35,957 nucleotides of DNA from Chloroflexota bacterium. Lineage in GTDB: Bacteria; Chloroflexota; Anaerolineae; J036; Brachytrichaceae. Positions 20,370 through 28,097 of the stretch are shown piece by piece (the first letter of the stretch is position 1; each line of letters opens with the position of its first letter). The notes beneath the pieces were generated by a model. It saw only the letters and a list, made by a program, of their open reading frames with translations. It had not been told where the DNA came from and ran no database searches. A program made the translations under genes and the position numbers. The DNA lies in the NCBI GenBank assembly GCA_017743375.1, contig JAGHYX010000007.1, positions 1-35,957 of the forward strand, given 5' to 3'.

Positions 20370-22015
20370 CGCGCCATCCCCAAACCCAGCCGCCGGCGAG
20401 CAGCATGGCCAATGGCGGTCAGCTCCGGGACGCGCAGAATCGCCGCGCATAGCGCGTAGATGCCCACCCCAACCAGGGCTGAGCCCAGCGCCACGATCGC
20501 CTGGTCGGTCAGCGTCTCCAACCCGAAGCGTTGGTGCAGCGCCGAGGCAACCCACCACACCACGCCGCCCATCAGCATGGCAGCCAGGCCGGCCTTGACG
20601 ATCAGCGCCAGCAACCCCCGGTCGCCCAGGCCGCCCACCTTGCGCCAGAGGAAGATGCCCATCAGCGCAGCGTCCAGGCCGGTCTTCAGCGAATTCGCCA
20701 TGATCAACTCGTAGAGCGTGAAAGGGCGCAGGCCAGCCTGGTCCAGCCAAGCCAAGCCGGCGACCGCGAGCAGGTAGGCGCTCGTGGAGACGAGGCCGAT
20801 CAGGGTAGGCGTGCGCGTGTCACGCCGCGCGTAGAAGGCGAAGAGCAGCGGCGTGTCGAGCGCGGCAAAGAGTAATCCAGGCACGGCGGCGCGCAGGGCG
20901 AGCGCGGTGTAAGCTGTGCTCTCAGCGGTGAACGCGCCGTGCTGGAAGAGCAGCGCCACCACCGGCGTGGCCAGGACGTAAAGGCCGACCGATGCCGGCG
21001 CGATCAGCACCCAAACCAAGCGCAGGCCCTGGGACAGGGTAGCTTTGAACGACGCGCCGTCGGCGGCGGAGAGCGAGGGCAGGATGGCTGCTGAGACGGC
21101 AGTCACCACCATGCCAAGCGGGAACTGGATCACCTGAGCGGCGTAGCGCATGGTGGCCGGCCCCTCCGCGCTGATGCGCCCAGCGACGATGAAGCTGGCC
21201 TGCACAGCGAGCTGGGCCAGGGCTAGGCCGCCAGCCACAGGCAGGAATAGGCGGATGACTTGCGTGACCCCTGGCAGCCGCCAGTTCAGCGAGATACGGA
21301 TCGGCACACCGCGCAGGCCAGGGAGCTGGATGAGGACTTGGGCGATGCTACCGGCCAACAGCCCCACTGCCAGCGCCGCGACGCCCAGCCGAGACTCCAG
21401 CAGCACCATGCACGCGATCAGGGTCAGGTTGAACGTGGTCGCGGTGAACGCCGTGTAGCCAAAGCGATGGCGGGCGAAGAGCGCTGCGCTCACCACGCCG
21501 CTGAGGTTGAGGAAGAGCACGGCTGGGATGGTGATCCGCAGCAGGAACGCCACCAGGTCAGCGTCTTGATTTGGGCCGCCGCCGATGAAATGGGCGATCG
21601 CTTCGGCGAATAGCCACAGCAAGCCAACAAGGATCGCCAGACCCAGCGTAAACAGGCCGATCAGCGCGCCGAGCAGCTCGCCGAACTGCCGGCGGCTGGC
21701 CTCGTCTTCCGCTTCGCGGGCCGCCAGGGCGCTCAGCGTGGGCACCAGCGCCGAGCTAAGCATGCCGCCGGCAAGCAGGTCATAGAACTGGGTGGGCACG
21801 TTCGCCGCCAGCTCAAAGGCACTGGCTGCCTGGCCGTTGCCGAAGTAGAACGACTTGACCATCTCGCGGCCCAGGCCGACGATGCGGCTGCTGAGGTTGC
21901 CGAGCGAGGTGAGCGCCGCAGCGCGAGCGATGCGCTGTGCCGGCTGAGAGGGATGCACGCTCGGTGGATGGGCGGATGCCGGCGCGCTGCGTGGCTCCGG
22001 CTGACGGGCTGGCAT
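20366..22015 (-). CDS. murJ: Lipid II flippase MurJ
   Basis: Polytopic MOP-superfamily protein that flips the peptidoglycan precursor lipid II across the inner membrane; 549 residues with about 14 helices. Family sequences include IARAAALTSLGNLSSRIVGLGREMVKSFYFG near the N-terminus, AFELAANVPTQFYDLLAGGMLSSALVPTLS (the conserved region after helix 1), and GDRGLLALIVKAGLAAMLMGGVVWW near the end. I chose the ATG at 22015 (MPARQPEPRS). The frame is open 52 codons further upstream, but that stretch is Arg-rich and overlaps the region used by the divergent lipoprotein gene. A proline- and serine-rich cytoplasmic tail of about 30 residues precedes the first helix. No mur or fts neighbour is present. 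Confidence 0.93.
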   Translation of the reverse strand: MPARQPEPRSAPASAHPPSVHPSQPAQRIARAAALTSLGNLSSRIVGLGREMVKSFYFGNGQAASAFELAANVPTQFYDLLAGGMLSSALVPTLSALAAREAEDEASRRQFGELLGALIGLFTLGLAILVGLLWLFAEAIAHFIGGGPNQDADLVAFLLRITIPAVLFLNLSGVVSAALFARHRFGYTAFTATTFNLTLIACMVLLESRLGVAALAVGLLAGSIAQVLIQLPGLRGVPIRISLNWRLPGVTQVIRLFLPVAGGLALAQLAVQASFIVAGRISAEGPATMRYAAQVIQFPLGMVVTAVSAAILPSLSAADGASFKATLSQGLRLVWVLIAPASVGLYVLATPVVALLFQHGAFTAESTAYTALALRAAVPGLLFAALDTPLLFAFYARRDTRTPTLIGLVSTSAYLLAVAGLAWLDQAGLRPFTLYELIMANSLKTGLDAALMGIFLWRKVGGLGDRGLLALIVKAGLAAMLMGGVVWWVASALHQRFGLETLTDQAIVALGSALVGVGIYALCAAILRVPELTAIGHAARRRLGLGMAR

Positions 22016-22200
22016 GACGCGGCTGATTCTACGCCTTGCGCTGGCCAAGAGAGGAGCGTCCCCCACATCGAGGCGGACCTGCTTTGCTCCTCGAATCGCT
22101 GCCTCCTGAGGGTTCCGGTGCTCCCAGCGGAGCGCGCGTTCCGTATGTTTACGCCTGTGCGCCCGACGCATGCTTGCACACGAGTGATACGATGTCGGCT

Positions 22201-22596
22201 ATGCCGACTGCGAGGATGCACCGCTGGTTAGCGCTGGGTGTTGTGGTAGGGCTATCGGTCGCTTGTGGAGGCGGGCCCGTTGGCGACCCAGCCAGGCAAG
22301 TGGAGCGCTACCTTCAGGCGCGCGTGGAGGGCGACGTCAACCGCATGATCGCGCTCTCGTGCGCGGCCTGGGAAGCCAACGCGCGGCTGGAGGCCACCTC
22401 GATCCAGGGGCGCAGCCCGGCGCTGGAAGGGCTGCGCTGCCAAGCCAGCGAACCCCAAGGAGACACAGTGTTCGTCGCCTGCGCTGGCAAGATCGTCACC
22501 AGCTATGACGGTGAGCGCCGCGAGTTCGACCTGGCCGAGCGGCAGTTTCGGTTGGTGGCCGAGGCCGGCGAGTGGCGGATGTGCGGCTATCGCTAG
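22201..22596 (+). CDS. Small lipoprotein of unknown function
   Basis: 131 residues. MPTARMHRWLALGVVVGLSVACGGG is a lipoprotein signal with a lipobox ending at Cys22. The mature part has VERYLQARVEGDVNRMIALSCAAWEANARLEATSIQG and ends FDLAERQFRLVAEAGEWRMCGYR, a pattern like NTF2-like or DUF4878-type exported domains that resemble a small cone fold; that call is tentative. ATG 22201 follows a TACGAT -10 (22188-22193) by 7 nt, suggesting a leaderless message; ATG 22216 is an alternative. The stop overlaps the stop of the convergent SGNH gene. Confidence 0.75.
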   Translation: MPTARMHRWLALGVVVGLSVACGGGPVGDPARQVERYLQARVEGDVNRMIALSCAAWEANARLEATSIQGRSPALEGLRCQASEPQGDTVFVACAGKIVTSYDGERREFDLAERQFRLVAEAGEWRMCGYR

Positions 22597-23528
22597 CGCA
22601 GCACGCCCAGCGTCCGCAAAACGCGGTCCAGTGCTTGGAGCGTCAGCAGGTTGCGCATCGTCGCGCCATAACGCAGATGTTCGCCGGTGAAGACGTCCGC
22701 ACGCCCGTCGGGCGGCAGGCTGAGATGCGTAGGGTCTTCGGGGTCAATGCCCTGATTGGGCAGGTCGGCCAGCGCGCGGTTTAGGTTCAGCAGGGGCACT
22801 TGGTAATCTTGCGCCACGCGGGCGACGATCTGGTTGAGCTGGCGCGATTTGACCGGGTTCTCCGGCCGGGTGGGGAAAGTGCTCAAGATCGGCACGACGC
22901 CAGCGCCCAGCGTCTGGCTGATGATGGCGCGCAAGTAGAAGTCGTAGCTGGCCGGGTCGGTGGTGTTCACGTCGTTCGTGCCGAACATGACGATGGCGAA
23001 GGCCGGCCGCGAGACGCGCAGCTCGCAGGCCAGCGGCGATTCGTCCACGCGGCACCACTCGGGGTTCGCCCAGGTGGGGTCGAGCGGGCCAGCGACGTTG
23101 AAGCCGCCAGCGGCAGCCAACCCCGGCGTGGCGAATGCGTCGGCATCCCAGGGCTGCCCACCATGCGCGCGGGCTGGCGCGCCCCGAAAGTGCTCGATGA
23201 CCGGCTTCAACTCGCTGTACTCCCCCAGCTCGAAGCGGCCGGCGCTGAGCGGGGCGAGGAAGTAGGGGTTGTCGGTCATGCAGTCGCCGAGCTTGGCCAA
23301 CGCGCGCGGCTGATTGCCCCGCGCTTGACCGGCCCGATAGACCGCGCGCAGCGCTTCGGCCATCGCCGGCGTGATCTCCGGCAGGATTGGCAGGGCGTCC
23401 AGGTCAACCTCGGCGGCAGTCGCTGGTTTGGAGACAGGCAAGGTCGGGCGCGCCGAATGGGTCGGCGAGGCGCCGCAAGCGCTCAATACGACGGCCGCTG
23501 TGCATAGCCCCAGCAATCTCGCTTTCAC
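22593..23528 (-). CDS. SGNH/GDSL-like lipoprotein with Cys in the nucleophile position
   Basis: 311 residues starting at GTG. MKARLLGLCTAAVVLSACGAS is a lipoprotein signal with a lipobox Cys at residue 18. Block I of the SGNH fold reads KLGDCMTDN where GDSxTxN is usual, so the catalytic Ser is replaced by Cys (codon TGC, clear in the sequence). Block III is FGTNDVN, and block V is DPEDPTHLSLPPDG, keeping the Asp-x-x-His pair. It could be a thiol-type hydrolase, a subfamily in which Cys is normal, or a binding protein without activity. A TAGAAT -10 (23543 to 23538) lies 9 nt before the start. It diverges from the M42 gene with only 30 bp between the starts. Confidence 0.85.
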   Translation of the reverse strand: MKARLLGLCTAAVVLSACGASPTHSARPTLPVSKPATAAEVDLDALPILPEITPAMAEALRAVYRAGQARGNQPRALAKLGDCMTDNPYFLAPLSAGRFELGEYSELKPVIEHFRGAPARAHGGQPWDADAFATPGLAAAGGFNVAGPLDPTWANPEWCRVDESPLACELRVSRPAFAIVMFGTNDVNTTDPASYDFYLRAIISQTLGAGVVPILSTFPTRPENPVKSRQLNQIVARVAQDYQVPLLNLNRALADLPNQGIDPEDPTHLSLPPDGRADVFTGEHLRYGATMRNLLTLQALDRVLRTLGVLR

Positions 23529-23537
23529 GCAGCGCGA

Positions 23538-23550
23538 ATTCTAAGATAAT
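23538..23550. promoter_or_regulatory. Back-to-back -10 elements of a divergent gene pair
   Basis: TAGAAT reads leftward (23543 to 23538) toward the SGNH gene and GATAAT reads rightward (23545-23550) toward the M42 gene. Each is 8-9 nt from its start codon. The -35 regions would have to lie inside the opposing coding sequences. Confidence 0.5.
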
Positions 23551-23558
23551 CCGACGGT

Positions 23559-24617
23559 ATGGACGACCATGCGATCAAGTTTCTCAAACAACTCCTCAGC
23601 GCACCTGGACCATCGGGCGATGAAGTGCGCGCTGCGCGCGTATGGCGAAACGAGGCGCAGACCTTCGCGGACGAAGTGCACACCGACGTGCGCGGCAACA
23701 CCTACGCTGTGTTAAAGGGCGCGCTGCCGCGCGTGCTGCTGGCCGGCCACATTGACGAAATCGGCCTGATGATCACCCACATTGACAGCGAAGGCTTCCT
23801 GTGGTTCGCGCCGGTTGGCGGCTGGGATGCTCAGGTGCTCGTCGGACAGCGGGTGCGCCTGTTGGGCAAGCCAGGCGAGGTGATCGGCGTGATCGGCAAA
23901 AAGGCCGTTCACCTACTGAAGGCCGACGAGCGCGAGCGGGCCAGCAAGGTCGAGGACCTGTGGATTGACATCGGGGCCAAAAATCGCGAGGAGGCCTTGG
24001 CCCAGGTGCGCGTAGGCGCGGTGGGCGTGATTGACGCGCCGGTCTACGAGTTCCCCAACGGGCGGATCGTCTCGCGCAGCATCGACAACCGCATCGGCGC
24101 GTTCACCGTCCTGGAAGCGCTGCGCGAGCTGGCGCGCGCACGACCCACGGCAACCGTGGCCGCCGTCGCCACCGTGCAGGAGGAGATCACCTTCGCCGGC
24201 GCGCGCACCTCGGCGTTCTCCTTCGACCCACAGGTGGCGATCGTCGTGGACGTGACCCACGCCACCGACCATCCGGACGCCAACAAACGACAGGCTGGGG
24301 AGGTCAAGCTGGGCGGTGGGCCGGTGATCTCGCGCGGCTCGGCGGGCAGCCCGGTGGTATTTGACATGCTGGTGAGCCTGGCCGAGCGCGAGGGCATTCC
24401 CTACGTCGTGGAGGCCAGCCCGCGCGCGACCGGCACAGACGCGGACGCCATTCACCTCTCGCGCGGCGGCGTGGCCACCGGCATCATCTCGATCCCCAAC
24501 CGCTACATGCACTCGCCGAATGAGATGATCGCGCTGGAGGACGTCGGACACGCCGTGAGGCTCATCGCGGCGTTCGTGCGCACTTTGAGCGCAGAGACCG
24601 ACCTGGTGCCGCGCTGA
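23559..24617 (+). CDS. M42-family aminopeptidase (glutamyl aminopeptidase-like)
   Basis: 352-residue cytoplasmic di-metal peptidase forming large TET-type oligomers in known members. Metal ligands and catalytic residues are visible: LLAGHIDEIGLMI near residue 65, SRSIDNRIGAF near 176 (Asp), TVQEEITFAGAR near 207 (catalytic and ligand Glu), VDVTHATDHP near 230 (Asp) and RYMHSPNEM near 317 (His). The opening FLKQLLSAPGPSGDE is typical. Members trim N-terminal residues from peptides; older annotations call some of them endoglucanase M, which is doubtful. No ribosome site, -10 8 nt upstream. The stop is 1 nt from that of the convergent LCP gene. Confidence 0.94.
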   Translation: MDDHAIKFLKQLLSAPGPSGDEVRAARVWRNEAQTFADEVHTDVRGNTYAVLKGALPRVLLAGHIDEIGLMITHIDSEGFLWFAPVGGWDAQVLVGQRVRLLGKPGEVIGVIGKKAVHLLKADERERASKVEDLWIDIGAKNREEALAQVRVGAVGVIDAPVYEFPNGRIVSRSIDNRIGAFTVLEALRELARARPTATVAAVATVQEEITFAGARTSAFSFDPQVAIVVDVTHATDHPDANKRQAGEVKLGGGPVISRGSAGSPVVFDMLVSLAEREGIPYVVEASPRATGTDADAIHLSRGGVATGIISIPNRYMHSPNEMIALEDVGHAVRLIAAFVRTLSAETDLVPR

Positions 24618-24618
24618 C

Positions 24619-26700
24619 CTACGGCGCAACGACCGGCACGCGCGAGGCATCGCCCCTCACCAGCACGTTGCGGGCAGCTACCCAGCCGGCGCGCGCGCCA
24701 AACTCGATCTGCCACCACTGGTTATCCGTACTGCGCCCGATCAACGGCGCGGATTGGGTCGGGCGCAGCGCACCGATGACGCTGAACCTCGTCCCTGGCC
24801 CGCTTCGCACGTTTACGTTGCTGCCGACTCGGACGACGACCCGTGGCGCTTCGCCCACCGGCCGCGGCGTGGCTGCGCTGTCTGTTCGCTGGTCAGCCTT
24901 GGGTTGGAGCGCATCGCGGCTCACCCAGGCCAGCCGGCCGGTGCGCGGCATCTGGAACTGCACCCACGCGCCGTCCAGGCTGCGGCCCAGCGCCTGCACC
25001 TCGGCGCCGCGATTCAGCCGGCCCAAGATGCGCGCGCGCGGGTTGGGCGCGCTATAGGCAGCAGCGCCCCCGCTGGCTGAGACAACAAATACCGTCTGGC
25101 TCAGCGTGCCCGTCAGCAGCGCGCCGCCCTCCAGCAGCGCTGTGGCGGTCACCGTCTGGCTTAAGGAAGCAGTCACCGCCTGTCTGAGCGACTCGACATC
25201 TGTGACGACGACCGATCGAGCAAGCGGCGCCATCGTCGTCGGCAACGGCCGCGGTGGCTGCACTTCGATCGGCTGGCTGCCGGCCGCTTGAAGCGAAGGG
25301 GCGTAGTAGCAGGTGTTGAAATCCGGGCCGACGATGACGGTGAAGCGCGGGCCGCGCGCGGCTGGGCTGCGGACGACGCTGGCCTTGCTCAGCTTAAAGC
25401 CGCGCAGGAGCACGTCCAGGCCGTTGCCCTTCTCCGACGTGGTGTGGTCGAGGACGACCGTGCGGGTAAACGGCCGGTCTGCCGGGCGAATCTCGGTCAC
25501 GGTGAACCCCACCTCCTTCAGGCGGTCGGCGGCCACCAGTGCGAAGCCAGGGTCGCCCGTGCCGTCCAGCACAGCCACGGGGATGCCCTCGTTGGCGCGC
25601 TGATTCAGCGCGACGTTGAGCGCCTTCTGGATGTACTCGTAGCGATTCCATCGGTTTCTCGGCACACCCTCCAGCGCTGCGCCCGCGTCATCGTCGCCGG
25701 CCAGGTAAAAACTGCGCACGACGGCGTCGCCGAGCTTGTCTATCACCTGCGCGTAGCGCAAGATGGCCTCGAGGCTGAGGTCGGTCTCCACTTCGGTGCG
25801 CACGGCGTTGTATAGCTCGGTCAGCTTGGTGAGCGAGCCGAGCTGCCGGATTTTGGCCAACAGCGCGCGCACCATGCGCTGTTCGCGCCGGCCACGGTCA
25901 ATATCCCCGCCGGGGATGTCGAAGCGCGCCCGCACGTAGGCCAGGGCCTGCAAGCCGTTCATGCGATATACCCCTGGCTTGGGCAGCACGATGCGCAGCA
26001 GGGGCACGCGCGACCCGGCTGGCCACACCTCCCCTGTGAAGGTGTCCACGTAATCTTTGGCCACCACGCTGCCGCCGATGTAGTACGGGTCGCGCGGGAA
26101 GGTGTGTTGCAATGGGCAAGTGACGAGCACGTCAACGCCGCCCAGGACATCCACTGCCCGCACCAGGCCGGCAAAGTTCACCGTCGCGTAGTGATCGATC
26201 TCCAGCCCCAGGTTGTAACGAATGGTCTGTTTGAAGAGGTCTGGCCCGCCGACGGCGTAGGCCTGGTTGATCTTCGCCATGCCGATGTTCGGCAAGTAGG
26301 CTGGCGTGTCACGCGGGATGGAGAGCAGCGTGATCGCCGGCACATCGAGGTTGACGCTGGCGATGATGATGACATCGGTGTTCTTGAAGTTGCGCGTTGG
26401 ACGGCTATCTACGCCCAGCAGTGCGATGTTGAACGTGCCGGGCGGTAGGACCACCCGCGGCGCCGGCGGCGGGATGGTTGGCTTTAGCGTGGACGTGGCG
26501 CTCGGCGTCGTCTCCTGACCCGGCTCGCCGGTGGGCGGTAAGGTTGGAATAATCGTCGGTGCCGTGGTCGGCGCCTCCGTCGGCAGCGGGGTTGGGATGG
26601 GCGTCGGCGCAGTGGTGAGCGCCCCGGCGGGCGAGGTGACGCACGTTGCGCCGGCCAATAACCCCGCCAACAGCCAGCGCAGGATGGGCGAGCGTTTCAT
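24619..26700 (-). CDS. LytR-CpsA-Psr (LCP) protein with LytR_C and two SH3 modules
   Basis: 693 residues. The N-terminus MKRSPILRWLLAGLLAGATC is a signal or anchor helix, followed by a Pro/Thr linker (residues of about 30-85). The LCP domain (about 90-330) shows FNIALLGVDSRPTRNFKNTDVIII, LLSIPRDTPAYLP and GGPDLFKQTIRYNLGLEIDHYATVNF, with the Asp and Arg residues that bind the lipid pyrophosphate. A LytR_C domain follows (IPVAVLDGTGDPGFALVAADRLKEVGFTVTEIR), then two SH3b-like modules (ARILGRLNRGAEVQALGRSLDGAWVQF and VNVRSGPGTRFSVIGALR). LCP enzymes attach lipid-linked glycopolymers to the cell wall or other surface acceptors. I chose ATG 26700 at the signal helix; upstream in-frame codons encode nothing hydrophobic. 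Confidence 0.92.
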   Translation of the reverse strand: MKRSPILRWLLAGLLAGATCVTSPAGALTTAPTPIPTPLPTEAPTTAPTIIPTLPPTGEPGQETTPSATSTLKPTIPPPAPRVVLPPGTFNIALLGVDSRPTRNFKNTDVIIIASVNLDVPAITLLSIPRDTPAYLPNIGMAKINQAYAVGGPDLFKQTIRYNLGLEIDHYATVNFAGLVRAVDVLGGVDVLVTCPLQHTFPRDPYYIGGSVVAKDYVDTFTGEVWPAGSRVPLLRIVLPKPGVYRMNGLQALAYVRARFDIPGGDIDRGRREQRMVRALLAKIRQLGSLTKLTELYNAVRTEVETDLSLEAILRYAQVIDKLGDAVVRSFYLAGDDDAGAALEGVPRNRWNRYEYIQKALNVALNQRANEGIPVAVLDGTGDPGFALVAADRLKEVGFTVTEIRPADRPFTRTVVLDHTTSEKGNGLDVLLRGFKLSKASVVRSPAARGPRFTVIVGPDFNTCYYAPSLQAAGSQPIEVQPPRPLPTTMAPLARSVVVTDVESLRQAVTASLSQTVTATALLEGGALLTGTLSQTVFVVSASGGAAAYSAPNPRARILGRLNRGAEVQALGRSLDGAWVQFQMPRTGRLAWVSRDALQPKADQRTDSAATPRPVGEAPRVVVRVGSNVNVRSGPGTRFSVIGALRPTQSAPLIGRSTDNQWWQIEFGARAGWVAARNVLVRGDASRVPVVAP

Positions 26701-26821
26701 CGCGAAGTTGGCATGGGGCAGATATGGGTGATGAGCGTTTCGGATCCAACGCATGCGTTCGCTTCTCATCGGGCGGGGCAGCGGAAGCCATTGGCCTCCC
26801 CCGCAGGATGCGAACGCGGAT

Positions 26822-26827
26822 TATAAT
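26822..26827 (+). promoter_or_regulatory. -10 element of tRNA-Leu
   Basis: A perfect TATAAT whose last base is 10 nt before the mature tRNA 5' end. No clear -35 is found at 16-18 nt. Confidence 0.6.
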
Positions 26828-26837
26828 TAGGCACTAC

Positions 26838-26919
26838 GCCCAGGTGGTGGAATTGGCAGACACGCTATCTTGAGGGGGTAGTGCCGAAAGGCTTGCAGGT
26901 TCAAATCCTGTCCTGGGCA
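26838..26919 (+). tRNA. tRNA-Leu (anticodon GAG)
   Basis: The acceptor stem GCCCAGG (26838-26844) pairs with CCTGGGC (26912-26918), followed by discriminator A. The D-arm has TGGCAGACACG. The anticodon stem CTATC/GGTAG encloses the loop TTGAGGG, giving GAG at 26872-26874. A long variable arm (TGCCGAAAGGCTT) marks a class II tRNA, and the T-arm is CAGGTTCAAATCCTG. The 3' CCA is not encoded. It reads CUC and CUU codons. Confidence 0.96.
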
Positions 26920-26923
26920 TACC

Positions 26924-26961
26924 GCGATCCTGGCCCTTAAAGCCAGGATCGCTTGCTTTTT
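26924..26961 (+). terminator. Intrinsic terminator after tRNA-Leu
   Basis: GCGATCCTGGC (26924-26934) and GCCAGGATCGC (26942-26952) form a perfect 11-bp stem with a 7-nt loop, followed by TTGCTTTTT. Confidence 0.93.
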
Positions 26962-27016
26962 ACGTGAGTTCGGATCAAGCCGCCTGAGCAGATAGATTGC
27001 GTGTGCTCGATTGAAG

Positions 27017-28066
27017 ATGACCCGGCTGCGCGCATACATCGGCACTTACAGCAGTGAGCAGCGCGAGGGCTTGTTTATCGTGGAGTGGGACGAGCGGAGC
27101 AGCCCGCAGTTGCTCCGCGCCATCGCCGGCTTGTCTCACCCTTCGTTTCTGGCCCTACACCCTTCCGGTCGCTTCCTCTACGCTGTCAACGAGATCGATG
27201 ACGGCGCGGTGAGCGCGTTTGCCGTGGATGCCCATACCGGCGAGTTGCGCCCGTTGAATCGGCAGTCATCCGCTGGCTGCGGCCCATGTCACTTGACCGT
27301 GGACGCGACTGGTCAGTTTGTCCTCGTGGCCAACTACGCCGGCGGCAGCGTGGCCGTCTTGCCGATCCACGCCGACGGCGCACTGGCGCCCGCGTGCGCC
27401 GTCGTGCAGCATCACGGGTCGAGCGCCCATCCACAGCGACAGACCGGCCCACATCCGCACTCGGTCACCTTGGACCCGGCGAACCGCTTTGTCCTGGTCG
27501 CCGACTTGGGACTGGACCGCGTGATGATTTACCGCTTTGACGCTGCGCAAGGCAAACTGACGGCGCATGGGGCCGCGCCGTTGAAAGCCGGCGCCGGCCC
27601 GCGTCACTTCGCCTTTCACCCCAGCGCGCGATATGCCTACGTGATCAACGAGCTGGACAACACCATCACTGCCTTTGACTACGACCCGGTTGAAGGAGCG
27701 CTCAGCGAGAAGCAGGCGGTGAGCGCGCTGCCGGCGGGCTATGCTGGCGAGAGCTTCTGCGCAGATATTCACATCGCGCCTTCGGGGCGCTTCCTCTACG
27801 GCTCCAACCGCGGCCACGACAGCGTGGTCGGCTTCGCCATCGCTGAGGACGGCCGCCTACAGGATGCCCGATACACGCCAACCGGCGGCCGCTGGCCGCG
27901 CAACTTTGCGCTCGACCCCACCAGTCGTCATCTCTGGGTGGCCAACCAGCACAGCGATGCCATCACGTGTTTCTTGGTTGATCCAGACAGTGGCCAGCTC
28001 ACCTTCGCCGGCCAGCTCAGCATCCCCCAGCCGGCGTGCATCCTCTTTGCGCCGCTTGGGGCTTGA
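27017..28066 (+). CDS. pgl: Lactonase family protein, 6-phosphogluconolactonase type
   Basis: 349-residue seven-bladed beta-propeller of the YbhE/Pgl type. Repeating blade motifs are visible: HPSFLALHPSGRFLYAVNE, CHLTVDATGQFVLVANYAGGSVAVLPI, PHPHSVTLDPANRFVLVADLGLDRVMIYRFD, GPRHFAFHPSARYAYVINELDNTITAFDYD and ADIHIAPSGRFLYGSNRGHDSVVGF. It probably opens 6-phosphogluconolactone in the pentose phosphate route, but family members act on other lactones too. The start is ATG 27017; a TTG lies two codons upstream. It is followed by galM, which has its own promoter, so the pair links two sugar-processing steps without being a strict operon. Confidence 0.88.
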   Translation: MTRLRAYIGTYSSEQREGLFIVEWDERSSPQLLRAIAGLSHPSFLALHPSGRFLYAVNEIDDGAVSAFAVDAHTGELRPLNRQSSAGCGPCHLTVDATGQFVLVANYAGGSVAVLPIHADGALAPACAVVQHHGSSAHPQRQTGPHPHSVTLDPANRFVLVADLGLDRVMIYRFDAAQGKLTAHGAAPLKAGAGPRHFAFHPSARYAYVINELDNTITAFDYDPVEGALSEKQAVSALPAGYAGESFCADIHIAPSGRFLYGSNRGHDSVVGFAIAEDGRLQDARYTPTGGRWPRNFALDPTSRHLWVANQHSDAITCFLVDPDSGQLTFAGQLSIPQPACILFAPLGA

Positions 28067-28090
28067 CTTCCCCAGCTCGGCTCGTATAAC
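28063..28090 (+). promoter_or_regulatory. Promoter of galM, leaderless type
   Basis: TTGACT (28063-28068), a 16-nt spacer and TATAAC (28085-28090). The expected start site is 28096-28098, which is the galM ATG itself. The -35 overlaps the stop of the preceding gene. Confidence 0.7.
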
Positions 28091-28097
28091 CAGCGGC

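Noticed and set aside
27741-28097. N-terminal extension of galM by about 120 codons
   Set aside because: It overlaps the lactonase in another frame, and a good promoter places the transcript start at ATG 28098.
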